From assembly GCA_963995525.1 (NCBI GenBank), contig OZ023216.1, forward strand, positions 40,277,580 through 40,341,579: a stretch of 64,000 nt of DNA. Direction: 5' to 3'. A program made the translations under genes and the position numbers. Below are positions 12,635 through 27,000 of the stretch, one piece after another. The notes below the pieces were generated by a model. That model searched no databases, was not told the origin of the DNA, and saw nothing but the letters and a program-made list of their open reading frames with translations. The DNA comes from Escarpia spicata. Lineage: Eukaryota; Annelida; Polychaeta; Sabellida; Siboglinidae. The stretch's first letter is position 1, and each line of letters starts with the position of its first letter.

Positions 12635-15600
12635 GCGTTAGTGAAAACTGTTTAATTTTGTATAGCTTGACAACCGTATATACCATATACAATATATATT
12701 ATTTCAACATTAATTTTGCATACATTTATTCTGTGATGCACTTTTTAAGGACAATGTTTATTAATATATTAAATTAAATGTTGTTAAACATGGCTGAATC
12801 TAATACGTAAGAACTATCTGCCAAAATCAATCTGGTTAACTATCCACTGTAGTAAAGCTGTGCATGGTGTCGTGCACACTGTAGTAATGGCAGTGATATT
12901 GTGTATGTACAGCGTACATCGAAAATCGTGTGGATTATTACAAATGCAATTACTGTTTTCCGTTGACTTCCTCAGTAGTGCATGCAGCAAAAGCTACTCG
13001 TGAAGTTGCCGATTAAATATATAATCTCACATAATCCAACAACAATGTTTTATGCAGATGTATTTAGCTTGCTCAGTTACCTTTTGACCACCAACTGTGG
13101 AGCAACTTTCTGAAGAGAATTCGTCACACTCATCACGGGCCACATCGCTGCTGTTTGATTGACACCCTCTCGCGTAAGTCACCGTTGCGTCATCTAGGTC
13201 TTGTCTGTAAATCTGCAGGAGGGACATCCATTGCCTTAGTGTAATACAAACATTCTCGTATAAAGAATACACACACAATTTGTTTTGTTGTAAACAAAAC
13301 GTCAGTAATGCAGTTGTAGTACGGCATTTGAATGGAGTTGCTATAGTTGCTATGGTATGCGTGAATGACTGTTTACTTTTAAATGGTGAATTTAGTTTTA
13401 ATTCATTCACCTTGATCTGATTTACTATTATTATTGACTCAAATCTTTCTAGAACTGGTAAATTGATTCATGGTGTTGTTTTATTTGTAGTGTCATATTA
13501 ATAATTTATTATTTAATTATTATTTGTTTAATTTTTTATATCTAATTAATTAATTATTATTTATATTTTATTGTCGTGAATTGTATATTTTATCAACAAA
13601 AGCTGTGTAGATGTTAATTTAAGAATGTAGTGTGAGATGGCCCATTGTAAATCACGATATAACACGTGACATGGTTACCATCATTAAATAAAGCTTATAA
13701 CTACTATTACTTAGTACTAGTTGCTAAGGGATCATCTCATATCATATGTCCGATATCAGACGAAATTACTTTCGTGGGGGAGGGATCAGAGGCATCTTCG
13801 TCTGGTTTCGGACATCAATATTTTACGCTTCGGACAAATTCTGTTAATATTATCATGTCAATGTCTACAAACCTTCGTCTGAGGAAGGGGTGGGGGCTGA
13901 GGCCAGATAAAAGTAATTTCGTTTGATATCGGACATCGAAGTTCTGAGATGATCTCTAAACATACTCGCGGTCACATGACTACACCGCTGTGTCGCGTTG
14001 ATAATAGGATTTCCATACGGGATTCGCCAAGTTTAATGACCTTATCGTACACAATATTTTGTAATAGGTTACAAAATATAAACATGCATTTATATATATA
14101 TATATATATATGAATATAAGAAAGCGGAATCATCTAACGTTACCAAGGCAAAATATAATAGTCTAATATTATACTAATTGTCTGTCTTCACACAGTATTG
14201 AGAAACAGAGATGTTTGGTGAGGTTCAATACTTACCCAGCATTCACTGCAAGCACTCGTGTTGAAGTCGGCGCTGTCACAATCTTCTTTCATGTCGTTTT
14301 TGTAACTGCCACACGTGAAACACAGCACTGAAAACACGAACGTAATATCATATACATTTACTGAATAATTAACATTTTAAGTGTAACCGTATAACTAACA
14401 TTCACCAATATTTTGGCATAATTTCATAAAACGTTATTGTTTTCATTTTATTTTATTGTCTGCTTCCAGTGCGGCGATTTGAAAGGAAATTAAAATTATC
14501 CTTTCCTGAAAAATAACTAACTATTGCAAAAAACTTAACATTATGTTGTATAGTTCGCTTTTTGGTCAAAAGAGGACCAAGATTAAGATAAGCAATACCG
14601 ACTCAGCAGCATGTAATATTGAAAACAAAACCAGTGTCGCCCTCTGGCGATAACAGCATCTATGCACACCCAGTTACTCGTAGCGAATTGACGCAGATGT
14701 CGTATTTATAATGTCATCATATTTTTTGGAAACAAATAATCAACTTTTACTCGTCTTTCTTATTGTCAATGCATAAATACAACTTTTCGCTTCTTATGAC
14801 AGTCAGGATTGAAATTGTAGTTTGGCTGGGGGTAATTGGCCAGCCGGATGTTTGAGTATTTTAAAAACTTCTACTTGGTGTAGATTGCTAAATGCATTTT
14901 CAGTCAGGTTTAAGGCGCTTGCACCAAGACGTGCTACACGTCGCAGCAAAAGTGTTGAGTCATTCAGGTTTGGGGAGTTCGTACCTCCATCAGGTGATAT
15001 TAGTTACTGTCACAGTACGGCCAGCTGCGGTACTTACCATCTCGCGGCGATGACGTCCCAGGTTCAGAGGTAGAAGTAGTGGTACTTGTCCGAATGGGGA
15101 ATGGTGGTTTGGTGGTACTTGTGGTTTCAACGGCCTTGGTTGTTCGAATGGGGAATGGTGGTTTGGTGGTACTTGTGGTTTCAACGGCCTTGGTTGTTCG
15201 AATGGGGAATGGTGGTTTGGTGGTACTTGTGGTTTCAACGGTCTTGGTTGTTCGAATAGGGAATGGTGGTTTGGTGGTACTTGTGGTTTCAACGGTCTTG
15301 GTTGTTCGAATAGGAAATGGTGGTTTGGTGGTACTTGTCGTTTGTAATGTTGTTGTAGGTGGTCCGGTTGTTGTTTTTTGTGATGTCGTTGTAGGTGGTG
15401 CGGTGGTTGTTGTTTGTGATGTTGTTGTAGGTGGGGCAGTTGTTGTTGTTTGTGATGTTGTTGTTGGTGGGGCGGTGGTTGTTGTTTGTGATGTTGTTGT
15501 AGGTGGGGCGGTGGTTGTTGTTTGTGGTGTTGTTGTTTGTGGGGCGGTGGTTGTTGTTTGTGATGTTGTTGTAGGTGGGGAGGTGGTTGTTGTTTGTGAA

Positions 15601-18600
15601 GTTGTTGTAGGTGGGGCGGTGGTTGTTGTTTGTGGTGTTGTTGTTTGTGGGGCGGTGGTTGTTGTTTGTGATGTTGTTGTAGATGGGGAGGTGGTTGTTG
15701 TTTGTGAAGTTGTTGTTGGTGGGGCGGTGGTTGTTGTTTGTGATGTTGTTGTAGGTGGGGCAGTGGTTGTTGTTTGTGGTGTTGTTGTTGGTGGGGCGGT
15801 GGTTGTTGTTTGTGATGTTGTTGTAGGTGGGGAGGTGGTTGTTGTTTGTGAAGTTGTTGTTGGTGGGGCGGTGGTTGTGGTTTGTGAAGTTGTTGTAGGT
15901 GGGGCGGTGGTTGTTGTTTGTGATGTTGTTGCAGGTGGGGAGGTGGTTTTTGTGTGTGATGTTGTTGTAGGTGGGGCGGTGGTTGTTGTTTGTGGTGTTG
16001 TTGTTGGTGGGGCGGTGGTTGTTGTTTGTGATGTTGTTGTAGGTGGGGCGGTGGTTGTTTTTAGTGATGTTGTTGTTGGTGGGGCGGTGGTTGTTGTTTG
16101 TGGTGTTGTTGTTGGTGGGGCAGTGGTTGTTGTTTGTGATATTGTTATAGGTGGGGCAGTGGTTGTTGTTTGTGATGTTGTTATAGGTGGAGCAGTGGTT
16201 GTTGTTTGTGATGTTGTTGTAGTTGCTACGGTGCTGGTTTCCTCATCTTCTGCAACGACATAAATATGGTATTATATAAACAACCATGCCTTAACGTTCT
16301 TGTTTGCCTGCATCATTGATTAGCTATCGTCAAATTAACACCGTTGTAACACTAGTAGAATACGAAAGACCAAACGATCATGGCTGCATCATGCATAATT
16401 AGTTCTCAACACTGTCATGTTTACTCAAAGACAGGTTATCATGAAAGTGTTATTGATCATATCATACTAATTTCCAAAACAGCTGTTTGATTAGTAGATC
16501 ACGTTCTGCTAAACCTAATACATACGCTTAATTGTTGTCAAATATATTATGTTTGCGGTTATTAGAATTTGACGAATAATCTCATAACTTAATAATAATA
16601 ATAATAATGGTTTATTACAGAAACTATTATACATTCCAATCAATTACATACATAGATTGCCATGGTTTCTGTAATGAGGGTATAAAGCCACGAGTGGCTG
16701 ATTTGCCCTCACAGTACATGTGATACATATGTAAATTTCATGGTGCAAGATAACAATTTGTGTGATTGAAGAAAGAAGAAAAACAGAAACATGAATCACA
16801 ACAGTACTATTTTCATGAATACAATAGCAACAAAGAATGCTATTTATATAAATCATTAATATTATTTACTAGCAAAAAATTCTTAAGTTGACGTTTACAC
16901 GTTGCTAATGCATAATTACAATCCACTGTTGTCGCCGTATAGTTCCATAATTTAACACCTCGATATCTAATGGTTTTATCTAATACATTACTTTTTGAAA
17001 TCGGCACATGTAGTAATTCTGAGTTGCGTGTCCTATGTTCGTGTAGTTCGTTATTTCTAATGAACGTCCTTGCCATAATTGACGGAAACATATTCTTAAC
17101 GATTTTGTACATAAACAGCACAACCGTGTATTCGTAGATTTGTCTTATTGGTAAAATGGACAGCTTCTTGAAGAGTTGGTCTGTGTGCGCTCTGTATGGA
17201 GCTGACATAATTAACCGAATTGCATACTTTTGTAATTTGAATAAAGAACTAAGATGTGTATTATATGCTCCTCCCCACACTTCGACACAATACGTTAGAT
17301 ATGGATATAACATGTATAGTATAATGTTACAAGGGATGATCTACTCAGGGTTTTTCTAGCTTTACTTGTAATTCCAACAATTGGCTATTTTAGGTTTTAT
17401 ATACTGTATATCAAAAGTCCAGGACAAATTAGCATCGATTAAAATTCCTAAGAATGTTTTGTTTTCTTCTTGAGTAATTTGTAGTCCATCAATAAGGATA
17501 GCAATTGAATTGGATACCTTTTTATTTACTGTCTTGAGGACAATAAAATGTGTTTTAGTGATATTTAAAGATAGTTTATTACTCTTTAGCCAAATAACTA
17601 ATTTTTGCAGTTCATGATTCATCACAGTTTCTAGCTCGCTAAGACTGTTACCATTGACAAAAACATTTGTATCATCAGCAAATATAATAGGAAATAGGAT
17701 ATCTGATACGTTAACAATGTTGTTAATATAGATTAAAAATAACAGTGGGCCTATTATTGATCCCTGTGGGACACCACAGCATATAGACTAAATGTTCGAT
17801 TTTACTCCATCAAATAAAACATACTGCGTTCTATTAGACAAATAACTTTCCAGCCAGGCAAGTGTTCTTCCTCTAATGCCATAATGTTCTAGTTTATTAA
17901 GTAATATTTTATGGTCAACTGTATCGAAAGCTTTACTGAAGTCAAGAAAAACTCCTAGTAAGTAGTCACCATTATTTATAGCTGTGGAAATTTTGTCTAT
18001 TAGTTGCACAAGAGCCATGTTTGTAGAATGCGTCTTCCTAAATCCAAACTGGTAATCATATAAGATGTTATGTTTGTTTATGAAAGATGTTAATCTGTTG
18101 TACATTATTTTTTCTAGTACTTTAGAAAAAACTGGCAAAATCGATATTCGACGGTAATTGTTTACGAGTGTCTTGTCACCGCCTTTGTATATCGGGATCA
18201 CTTTTGCTCTTTTCAGATCGTCTGGAAAATACCTTTAGTTAACGATAAGTTAATAACAAAAGGAAGTAGGAAAGTATGATATGTTAATTTAACAATATGT
18301 GGAGTTACTCCCAGTCCCAACCAGGGCTTGATATTTTTAGATCTTTGAATATATTTTCTACTTCATTCAGTTCAACTGGGGAGATAAATATTGTATGGAA
18401 GTTTCGATGCTTAATATATATTGACGGGTCAATACCATCTTTGGTAATCTTTTCAGCCAACGATGGTCCAACCTTAACATAATAGTTATTGAAGTAATTG
18501 GCACTTACCTTTTTATCGGTTATTAATTGATTATTAATAGTTATCTTCGGAGATTGGGGAGTTTTTTTAATTTTTATTGATTATTTGCTTAATAGGTTGC

Positions 18601-19671
18601 CGTGATTTGAGAAGATTTGATTGATTTTGCTTTAATAACTGTTGATAGTGATTTATTTCTGCTCTTCTTAAAATTGAGTTAAGCTTATTACGGTATGCTT
18701 TATAGTTAGTAATTAGTAAGGGTAGGTGCTTTTTTGTAGTAGGCGAATAATTTATTTAAACATTTTATGGAGGTCTTCAGCCCATGTGATATACATGGTT
18801 TCCTATTACTGTATGTTTGTTTAATCTTTACTTCAGGAAAGCAATTAAGATAATGCTTACCAAACTGTGAATAGAAAGCAACACATGCATTATTTGGGTC
18901 ATCAAGCTCAGAAATAACAAGAGACCAGTCAGCATTAGTTAGATTTGTTGTAAACTTTGCTATATTCTGATCGGTATAAAGCCACTTAGTTGTGTATTTT
19001 GTGTTTACATAAGTTGAATAACTATTGTTATCGACATAGAAGACAGACAGGAAAATGATCTGATATATCTGTATATAGTATACCAGAACAGGTTTCTGTG
19101 CTATTTGTAGTTAGGTTATTAGTAAAAATGTTGTCAATAAGTGTGGCAGACGTAGACGTTACTCTAGTTGGCTAGCCAATTGCCTTCATTTTAAACTATT
19201 GCTTAAGTAAATAAACGTACGAATACACATTGCGACACTAACTGCCATTTTGTCTACTATCAATGTTTATCCAACATATTATGAAGATGTCTTAATCAAT
19301 ATAAGTGCTGCATGTTTTGTGTGTGCAATTGTACCCGCATATGAGAAGATTTTCCACCAAATCGGTACTTACCACTTCCACCTGTGGTCTCATCTGTAAA
19401 AACAAAACAACACGGGACATCACAATGAGCATAGCAACATATATCTCAGTATCGTGCAGCTACAGATAAAGCACGTTTGCCGATATTAATCAAACAGTTG
19501 TTGTGAAATAGATGATCTGAGATTCCTGGGGATATCTGAAAAACGAAGGAGACTAAACAAATTGGATGCTGTGTTGTTATCGATAACTGTCTAAGTAGGG
19601 GCAATGATGGTGAGAAACGAGGAGCTTTTAGTACCAAACGTTTATGAGCGTAATTAGTAAACATTAGGCAG

Positions 19672-19703
<32 letters not shown>

Positions 19704-19790
19704 TTATATATGTGTATGACGTGGGAGACATATAGTCTCTGTGATATATATATATATTATATTATATATATATATTATATATATATATTA

Positions 19791-19834
<44 letters not shown>

Positions 19835-20924
19835 CCTGTGATGTGTATATACATATATAGTCCCTGTGATGTGTATATACATATAGTCCCTCTGATGAGA
19901 AAGCGGAAATAAGAATATCGTGTGACAATGAGAAGACCGAGGACAAACTGGATCGACCGATAGATAAAATCATTGATGATCTAGCAACCTGGCAAGGAAT
20001 AAGGAAACACGATAGCCACCGTCTGCAACAGACACGGCAATCAGAAGACAAACATACATTTAATTACTTACAGTGTTGTGTCTGGTTTGAAATTCCGGCC
20101 CTGTGGCACGTCTCGCAACATAAAGAGTCTCTTGCCGCCTCCCACGTCATGCACATATACGTGTAATTGGCAACTAGTTCGTCACAAGTTGTATAGACTC
20201 CGCTGACCGTGAACCGTTGTCCGCTGTCTGTGCAACCTGAAACGTGACATTTTACAATCGCATGAATTGGCCACAATACTCAAGAAAACATGTCATAGCT
20301 CACACATAAGATTGCTACGTAGTTCCACAATCCGTCCTGGAGCGATCACGTCACCAACGAGGGACTGTACAGCTCCCGTCCGCGGACCACCAGCATCGTG
20401 AAACAACGTCATCTTCATCTGACAGGTCACGTGACGAAATAGTTGATGTATACATCGTAGCTAACAATGTTCTATTGTGGACAAACTTAGATCCTCAGTG
20501 AAGAGGTCAGCCTAACAAAACTGTGTTATAGATGATTGAAAAAGACATAATACTCAGTGGAGCAAGTATATAAAACGCCACAACACATCGACACAGGAAG
20601 GAACTCACTACGTCACCATGTTACGTGGATAACATAAGTAAAAGTAATAGAAAGTAATAAATACTATTGCAAAGGATTGTTTGCAAGGCAAATTGGCGTT
20701 GATAAAATGAACTGGTGGAAAACAAATACATATTTAGGTAGGAAAGCAAATAATCGGCATGCATATATTTATCCCAATAATTGTTCGGTGTTGATATTGT
20801 TTGATATTAAACAGCACTCAAACATGCATGATGAGTACGTGAAAAAGGGACCGCGAAATTGAATAAATGAATGAAAGGTTATTCAACAACAACAACAACA
20901 TTATGCATGCACAATATGGTGTGC

Positions 20925-20962
<38 letters not shown>

Positions 20963-21021
20963 AAAGGACATAGCTGAAGTCACAGACATACATGTTGCTA
21001 TGCTTTCTCAATTAACATTTC

Positions 21022-21059
<38 letters not shown>

Positions 21060-24000
21060 AGATAATAACATAACTTACCTTCTGGAACGTCAGTGTTGAG
21101 CCCAGTCGCTGTGCAAGTGGTTGTCGGAGCTGTTGGGAGAACATTATCTTTGCAATGTTATATCAAAATGTAACGGCCGAAAGGACCGCCAGAAACGTAC
21201 ATCATACACATTCCTCTTTTAGGTGATTCGATTAGGACATATTCCTGTAAAAGAAAGTTTTAAATAACGCAGTATTTTGTTGATACAATTGTCCACACGC
21301 TTTGTACTTCAACTCCTGGCCGACATGTTCATTCGGATACATTCTCGACTTTTCAGGAAATAGTCTGCAACTAAGCAATTACTGATCGATGACTATTCGT
21401 TCACACATACCCATCACTGTATTTTGCCTGATATTTTCTTAAACAGCTGAGCGAATTGAGGCAATGTGGAGTGAACGAAATTGCTCGCGTTTTTTGTAAC
21501 GGATGTGACAATATAAAAATAACTGAAGTATTAACACTGTGAATGGATCTTGTATAAAGAATATGAGTTTGACAATAATTTAGTATTATTGTAAGCATTG
21601 TCTAATTAACACAACCTACAATCGTCCATCGATTTTCCGTCTGTATGCTGTTTCTGAACATATACAAATTATGCCCTCCCTTAGTTTTGTTATAATATAC
21701 AAGAAAACATACAATAATGTAACAATTGAACAACAAAGTCATTACTATACGTACCGCTTGTTGGATAAGAACAATCGGCCATGCACTCCCCTTTGGAGCA
21801 ACACTGAAAAAGGTCAATATAATAAACATATTAACCTGTTAAGATAATTGATATATTCATGTTTATGTATGATCAACAACTATTAACTTAAGTAAATCAG
21901 GTCATAATATCAACAATGGAACAGGTTATGGAGAAATGTTGTTTCGAAATCGAAATTAAGTGAAATAGAATGATATACCAGAAACGATTGTAGCCAAAAC
22001 ATAGCATCACTAAGAATTAAACTAACATTGTAATGCAAGTTAAATTTTTGCTATTAAAATTTAATCTTGGAGCCATCTACAATATATTCCATATAGCATC
22101 GTTTGTGGTCATGTTTTTATGGCTTCGCTAACAATGACCATTGTGTAGTTAACTCCATAATTTTACAAATATGTGTGTCTTACCTTGTTTATACCACACG
22201 GTGTTCCAAATGTTGCTCCTCGTTTCAAGGTGTAGATAAGGGTTCTGGCAGGATTTAAGCAATGCATTGTGTAGCAAAGCGTCTCGTTTGTATCTTTGCC
22301 CTACAACAAATGAACACCTTAGAGTACAGTAAATGGAAAACGGCCAGTCTTATTTCCAAATAGATGTAATGTTGTAGCAAGTTTCCAATGTGTATGGAAA
22401 CACAACGTATACAATTTTACTAATTATTCATTGTATTGCTTTAGTATTACCCATTTTTAAAACAATTGGCGCACTATATCCTCCTCTGTTCACCGCCAAT
22501 AATGATAATAAGCAAACGTGCACTGACGTTCACGTAGACTATAGTCATAGGATATAGGGACAGACCTGATAAAAGCACCAAACTTTTTCCACAGCTTCCT
22601 TAGATTGGTAGCTTTAACTTTTTTTATCGGCGACGGCAATTATTTTGGGTTGGACCATTATTTTCACCCCATCAAACAAAATCTGGCATTTTACTATACT
22701 TCTCCATTGGATATGGACACAATCCGGGTAATTTTTTTTCTCTGCCTCGTTTTGTTAGTATCTTTAACTTTGTGATCGGAGTCAGAACATTATTTACGTG
22801 GGTGCATTATTTTCACCCCTTATCAACCAAAATCTGCCGTTTTACCACATTTCTCCACTGTATATGGATACAATCAGGGTAACGTCTCCAAACCTTTTTT
22901 CTCTGCTTCGTTTTGTTAGTATATTTAACTTTGCGATCGGAGTCAGAACACTGTTTGCGTGGGTCCATTATGTTCACCCCTTATCAACCAAAATCACATT
23001 TTCCATTGTATATGGATACAATCAGGGTAAAGTCTCCAAATGATTCTCTCTGCATCCTTTGGCTATTAACTATAGGTTTTTGAATGGAATGAGAACATTT
23101 CTTGGGTGGGTCCATTATTTTTAAAACCTAATCGATTGAAATATCGGCCGTGTTACCACATATCTCCATGACATGTTTGTGTCGTGAATACTGAATGTAC
23201 TACTGCATTAAACAAGATAAAACAAAATATCGGCCGTGTTACCACATATCTCCATTGTATATGGGTACAGACTTACTTACACCACGAACAATGTTTCTTT
23301 GATTCCGTACACTATTAACGTTTTGATAGAATTCAAAATTTTTTTTGGGTGGTTCCATAATTTAACCTCCTTGAGCCGAGTCATGACGTTTTATTGGATT
23401 TCTCCATATATCCGTACAGCATGTATCATTTAGAAACGACAAGTCTAATATAAAAAGTATATAAGTATAATGTGTAGATCTTCGCGCCATTTCTTTAGTT
23501 TGCCACATAACACATACATTATGGCTTTTATAACACTTGCGTCATTATTCAATCGACCCTACAGGGCGTCATGGCAGACTCTTCACGTTCCATGTACAAC
23601 TCCAGCCATCTGCAAAGGGGGTCTGCCATTGGACCAGTGTACTGGTCAACCAGATAAAAGCTTGGTCTGCTATACGCTTTGAATGCTGCAACAAAGCACC
23701 GTGCGTAGATGGAATATCTTCATGGTATTATTCCTTTGGCATATTACCTTTCTCGTCGTTTCAATAACTGGGACGAGTTGAACTGTCGCGAATATAAATG
23801 GATGGATAGATTGAGTGCCATGTAAATGAATGCTTTAATCACTTTAGGGTGTGCATTCTAGGTTTCTCATGCTGTCTGCCAACCATTGTCGAAGAATGCA
23901 GACGTCGTATTGCACCTCGGCTAAACCGTAGAAACTAACAAGGACGACGACTTGTATCTTCACAGAGCATGGCAGATGCCGTTACCATCACGATTAATAC

Positions 24001-27000
24001 AATTATTGCCTATCCCAAAGGCTATCCAAATGTATGCAGCTGAAGAAAAATATGACTGGCTCGTACATTTTAGTTGTCGGAAGCAGAAGGACACCCTTGT
24101 CCATAGTGCGTATCAAATATGGTGTTGGCCCCTTTCCAAAACAGTCTGCACCCGGACCAGCAGTTGCAAGTCAGTTTCCTCAAGGTGATCGACACTGTAG
24201 CATATCATAGTTGACCTATTGACGATCACTGAGGTTCCTAATTTGGCAAACACTTCCTTTCAACCTGGATATTGGAGATTTGGTGGAGAGAAATGCAAAT
24301 AGCTCATGTTTCTTGGTGACATCGCGGTGGAAGTATATCCAGTTTATTGGAAGTACCTGTTGTGTCAGGTTACCTTCATCCTAGTCTCGTTATCACGCTT
24401 CTCTCTTGTGGATTGTTTGATGTTGCTGGGGAGGTTCGTGTCCCAGACAATCTCTGTTGGAGTTAACTAAGTGCCTCATGATGTGAGGAATATCAAACGT
24501 GGTGATGTCGGTTGTGGAAAGGAGATGGGAAGGGCGGAGGGTACGGATGAGTTTTTTTTGCAGCAAGACGATGTATAACATCGAGGAGGGTCAATCATTT
24601 GAACAGCATTAAAAACTTTCCCGCCGGCTTGGTTTTGGACCGTGGGGTAGGACATTTGTAGAGGGCGAGTGAGCTCTTCTTTAATGGGACATGGACGGAA
24701 TGCGTTATGTCAACGGTCACCAATTTATCATTGTTGTCGACTAATCGTTGCCCAGTGCTTCGATCGTACGAGTGGTGTTTACCACAACTCAGCTTTCCTC
24801 GTGATGCTGGCTTTCCTCAACGTCGGGAATGTATGCTTTCGCAAATTTTGATAATTCGGGCCCATGGACGCATCCGACATATGCTGACTTCGATTCAAAA
24901 GTAAAAGCGTATTGTTCAAAGAAATGGCAAATCTGTTGTGTTTTTTCTGGTTTTCACATATCCCATTAAACAATGACGGTAAAGCGGCGATTATTTCAGG
25001 GGTGAACAATGGACCTTCGAATTTATACTGACATCTGGACATCGGTTCAATGCGGGCGGGGGGGGGGGGGTGAAAATGTATGGACCCACTTAAAATGTGC
25101 TGGTGCCAATAATAAAATTGAAATATCAGTGTTACGATAAACAGCCAAAATATGCTACATTTGTCCTGTCTATAACATATGTAAATATATGCTAATTCTG
25201 AACAAACATTGAAATCGTGCTGTTCTGAGAAGCAACAAAAGAAGGTTTGACGAAATGTAGTAAAAATGAATACTTCGGTCCAATAACGGGTGTAAAAAAT
25301 GATGGACCCACCCAAACAATGTGTTACCTCCTATCAAAATGTGAAATATTATTGTTTAATGAAGCAACACAAACTACGTGACACTTTTATCCGATCTGTA
25401 CCACATACCTTGGAACAATAGTAATATGGCTATGGCTATTCAAAGAGGGATGAAAACTTATGGACCCACCCAACACATTGCTGTCTTCTATCAAAAAGTG
25501 AATTTTGTGTGTGAATGATGCATCAACAAATTGGGTGCTTTTATTCAGTCTATCCCCATCAAGTTGCTTAGGTACCTGACTACTAATTTTTATTCCGCAT
25601 ACAAACATGGGTCAAAACGTAAGAGTAGCAGGTAAATTATATGGAACACCTTTGTTCAATTTATATTATAATTAACGATATTGTGAACTGGTCCATTGTC
25701 TATCGCCGGAAACAACTGCTTAAATTGGTTTTCGAAACACCCTTTCGACCTCAAAGTGGCCAAATCAGCCCCTACCACTTAATGTGAGCCAAAACCGGTC
25801 AAAAACCGGCGTAATTCCATATAGTGTTGTGGCGCCATATATTAGATAGTTGTGAAAATACATTAGTAACGATGTTTTAACGTCGAACCTGTTTTATGTT
25901 TCGGGTCAAATATGTAAGAAAACGAGGACTTAAAAAACGGCTGAGGGTTGAATGGTATAATCATTCGCTAGAGAATATATATGATACTTACATATAGGTA
26001 GTAAGTATAACCTTCTCCGAAATACATAGCGCACTGCACGTCGAGAGAATACGTAACTCCCGGGAGTATGTCTTGGCCTTCTGTCGAAACTCCGTGGGAA
26101 CACACTCGATTGGTGAGACATACCCGCGGAAACCTGTAACCGAACACCGCCATGGTTTATCAATTATTATTTATTATATAAAATAACTAGTTCTTAAAAG
26201 GAAAAAATTTCCACAATCATATTATGGAGTGTGGATAATATTTGGGTAACAATATGTATAAGTCGACCAATCCCAACCCAGTGCTAGACCCATGTTGTTT
26301 GGGTCGCTAACGTGATGCTTCATGACATGACAGTGGTGGATGCTTGTATACACACATTATACATGCAATAAATGTCTGAGTGCTTCCCGGGGAGCTCTAG
26401 TTTGGTTACTGTCAAACATGTCCACCAGGGAGTTGTAGGAAGGACTGTATACTGCGCTGTATTAAAACCTACATTTTAGTTTCACTTTGTTTTAACTCAA
26501 TGCAATTGATATGATAAATAGTCTGGTTTATATAACTATACTTGTGATAACACACTATTTAAAACTGCTTTTAAATTTTCTAACGTGATTTTACATTACG
26601 TGTATTTCCGAGAAAGACGGCAGCGGCCTTACTTGTCAGTGGCGCCGCTGAGTAGGTCCTTGAACGACTGGATTGTGCACGGAGAAAAGGTGAAAGCGTT
26701 GGCCCGATTCTCCTCAGTGAGTGTTCCTATTGTCGCCGTCATTAGGAACATGTCTGAGGCCGAGCAACTGTCGCCCACACCATCGTGATGTGCTCCCAAA
26801 CTACACAGACAAAACTAGCCTCGATTATCTAGGCGCCTTGAGGTGCCAGCTAGCACTCGCCTCTCACGACTGCCTGAAACCACTCGCCTAATACGACTGC
26901 CTGAAACATTTTCAATGTCATTCGATAGGCTGCTTTACCACAAATCTGTGTAGCTATCATGATTGGAAACAAAACATTAAATGGGATAAACTTATATTAG

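Noticed and set aside
14990..15292. Minus frame with [18 protein letters not shown] repeats
   Set aside because: An alternative frame of the 54-bp repeat. It is not the frame that joins the exon's ends in phase, and it does not continue through the 36-bp repeat.
15079..16263. 394-codon plus-strand open frame rich in Val and Gly
   Set aside because: It is the complement of the minus-strand mucin exon. The minus frame has splice sites in phase, Thr/Pro composition and repeat variants that preserve residues. The plus frame has none of these.
23470..24200. Open frames in the centre of the intronic foldback, considered as transposase
   Set aside because: No DDE, zinc-finger or other transposase motif is visible, and the frames overlap and break. 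Not claimed as coding.
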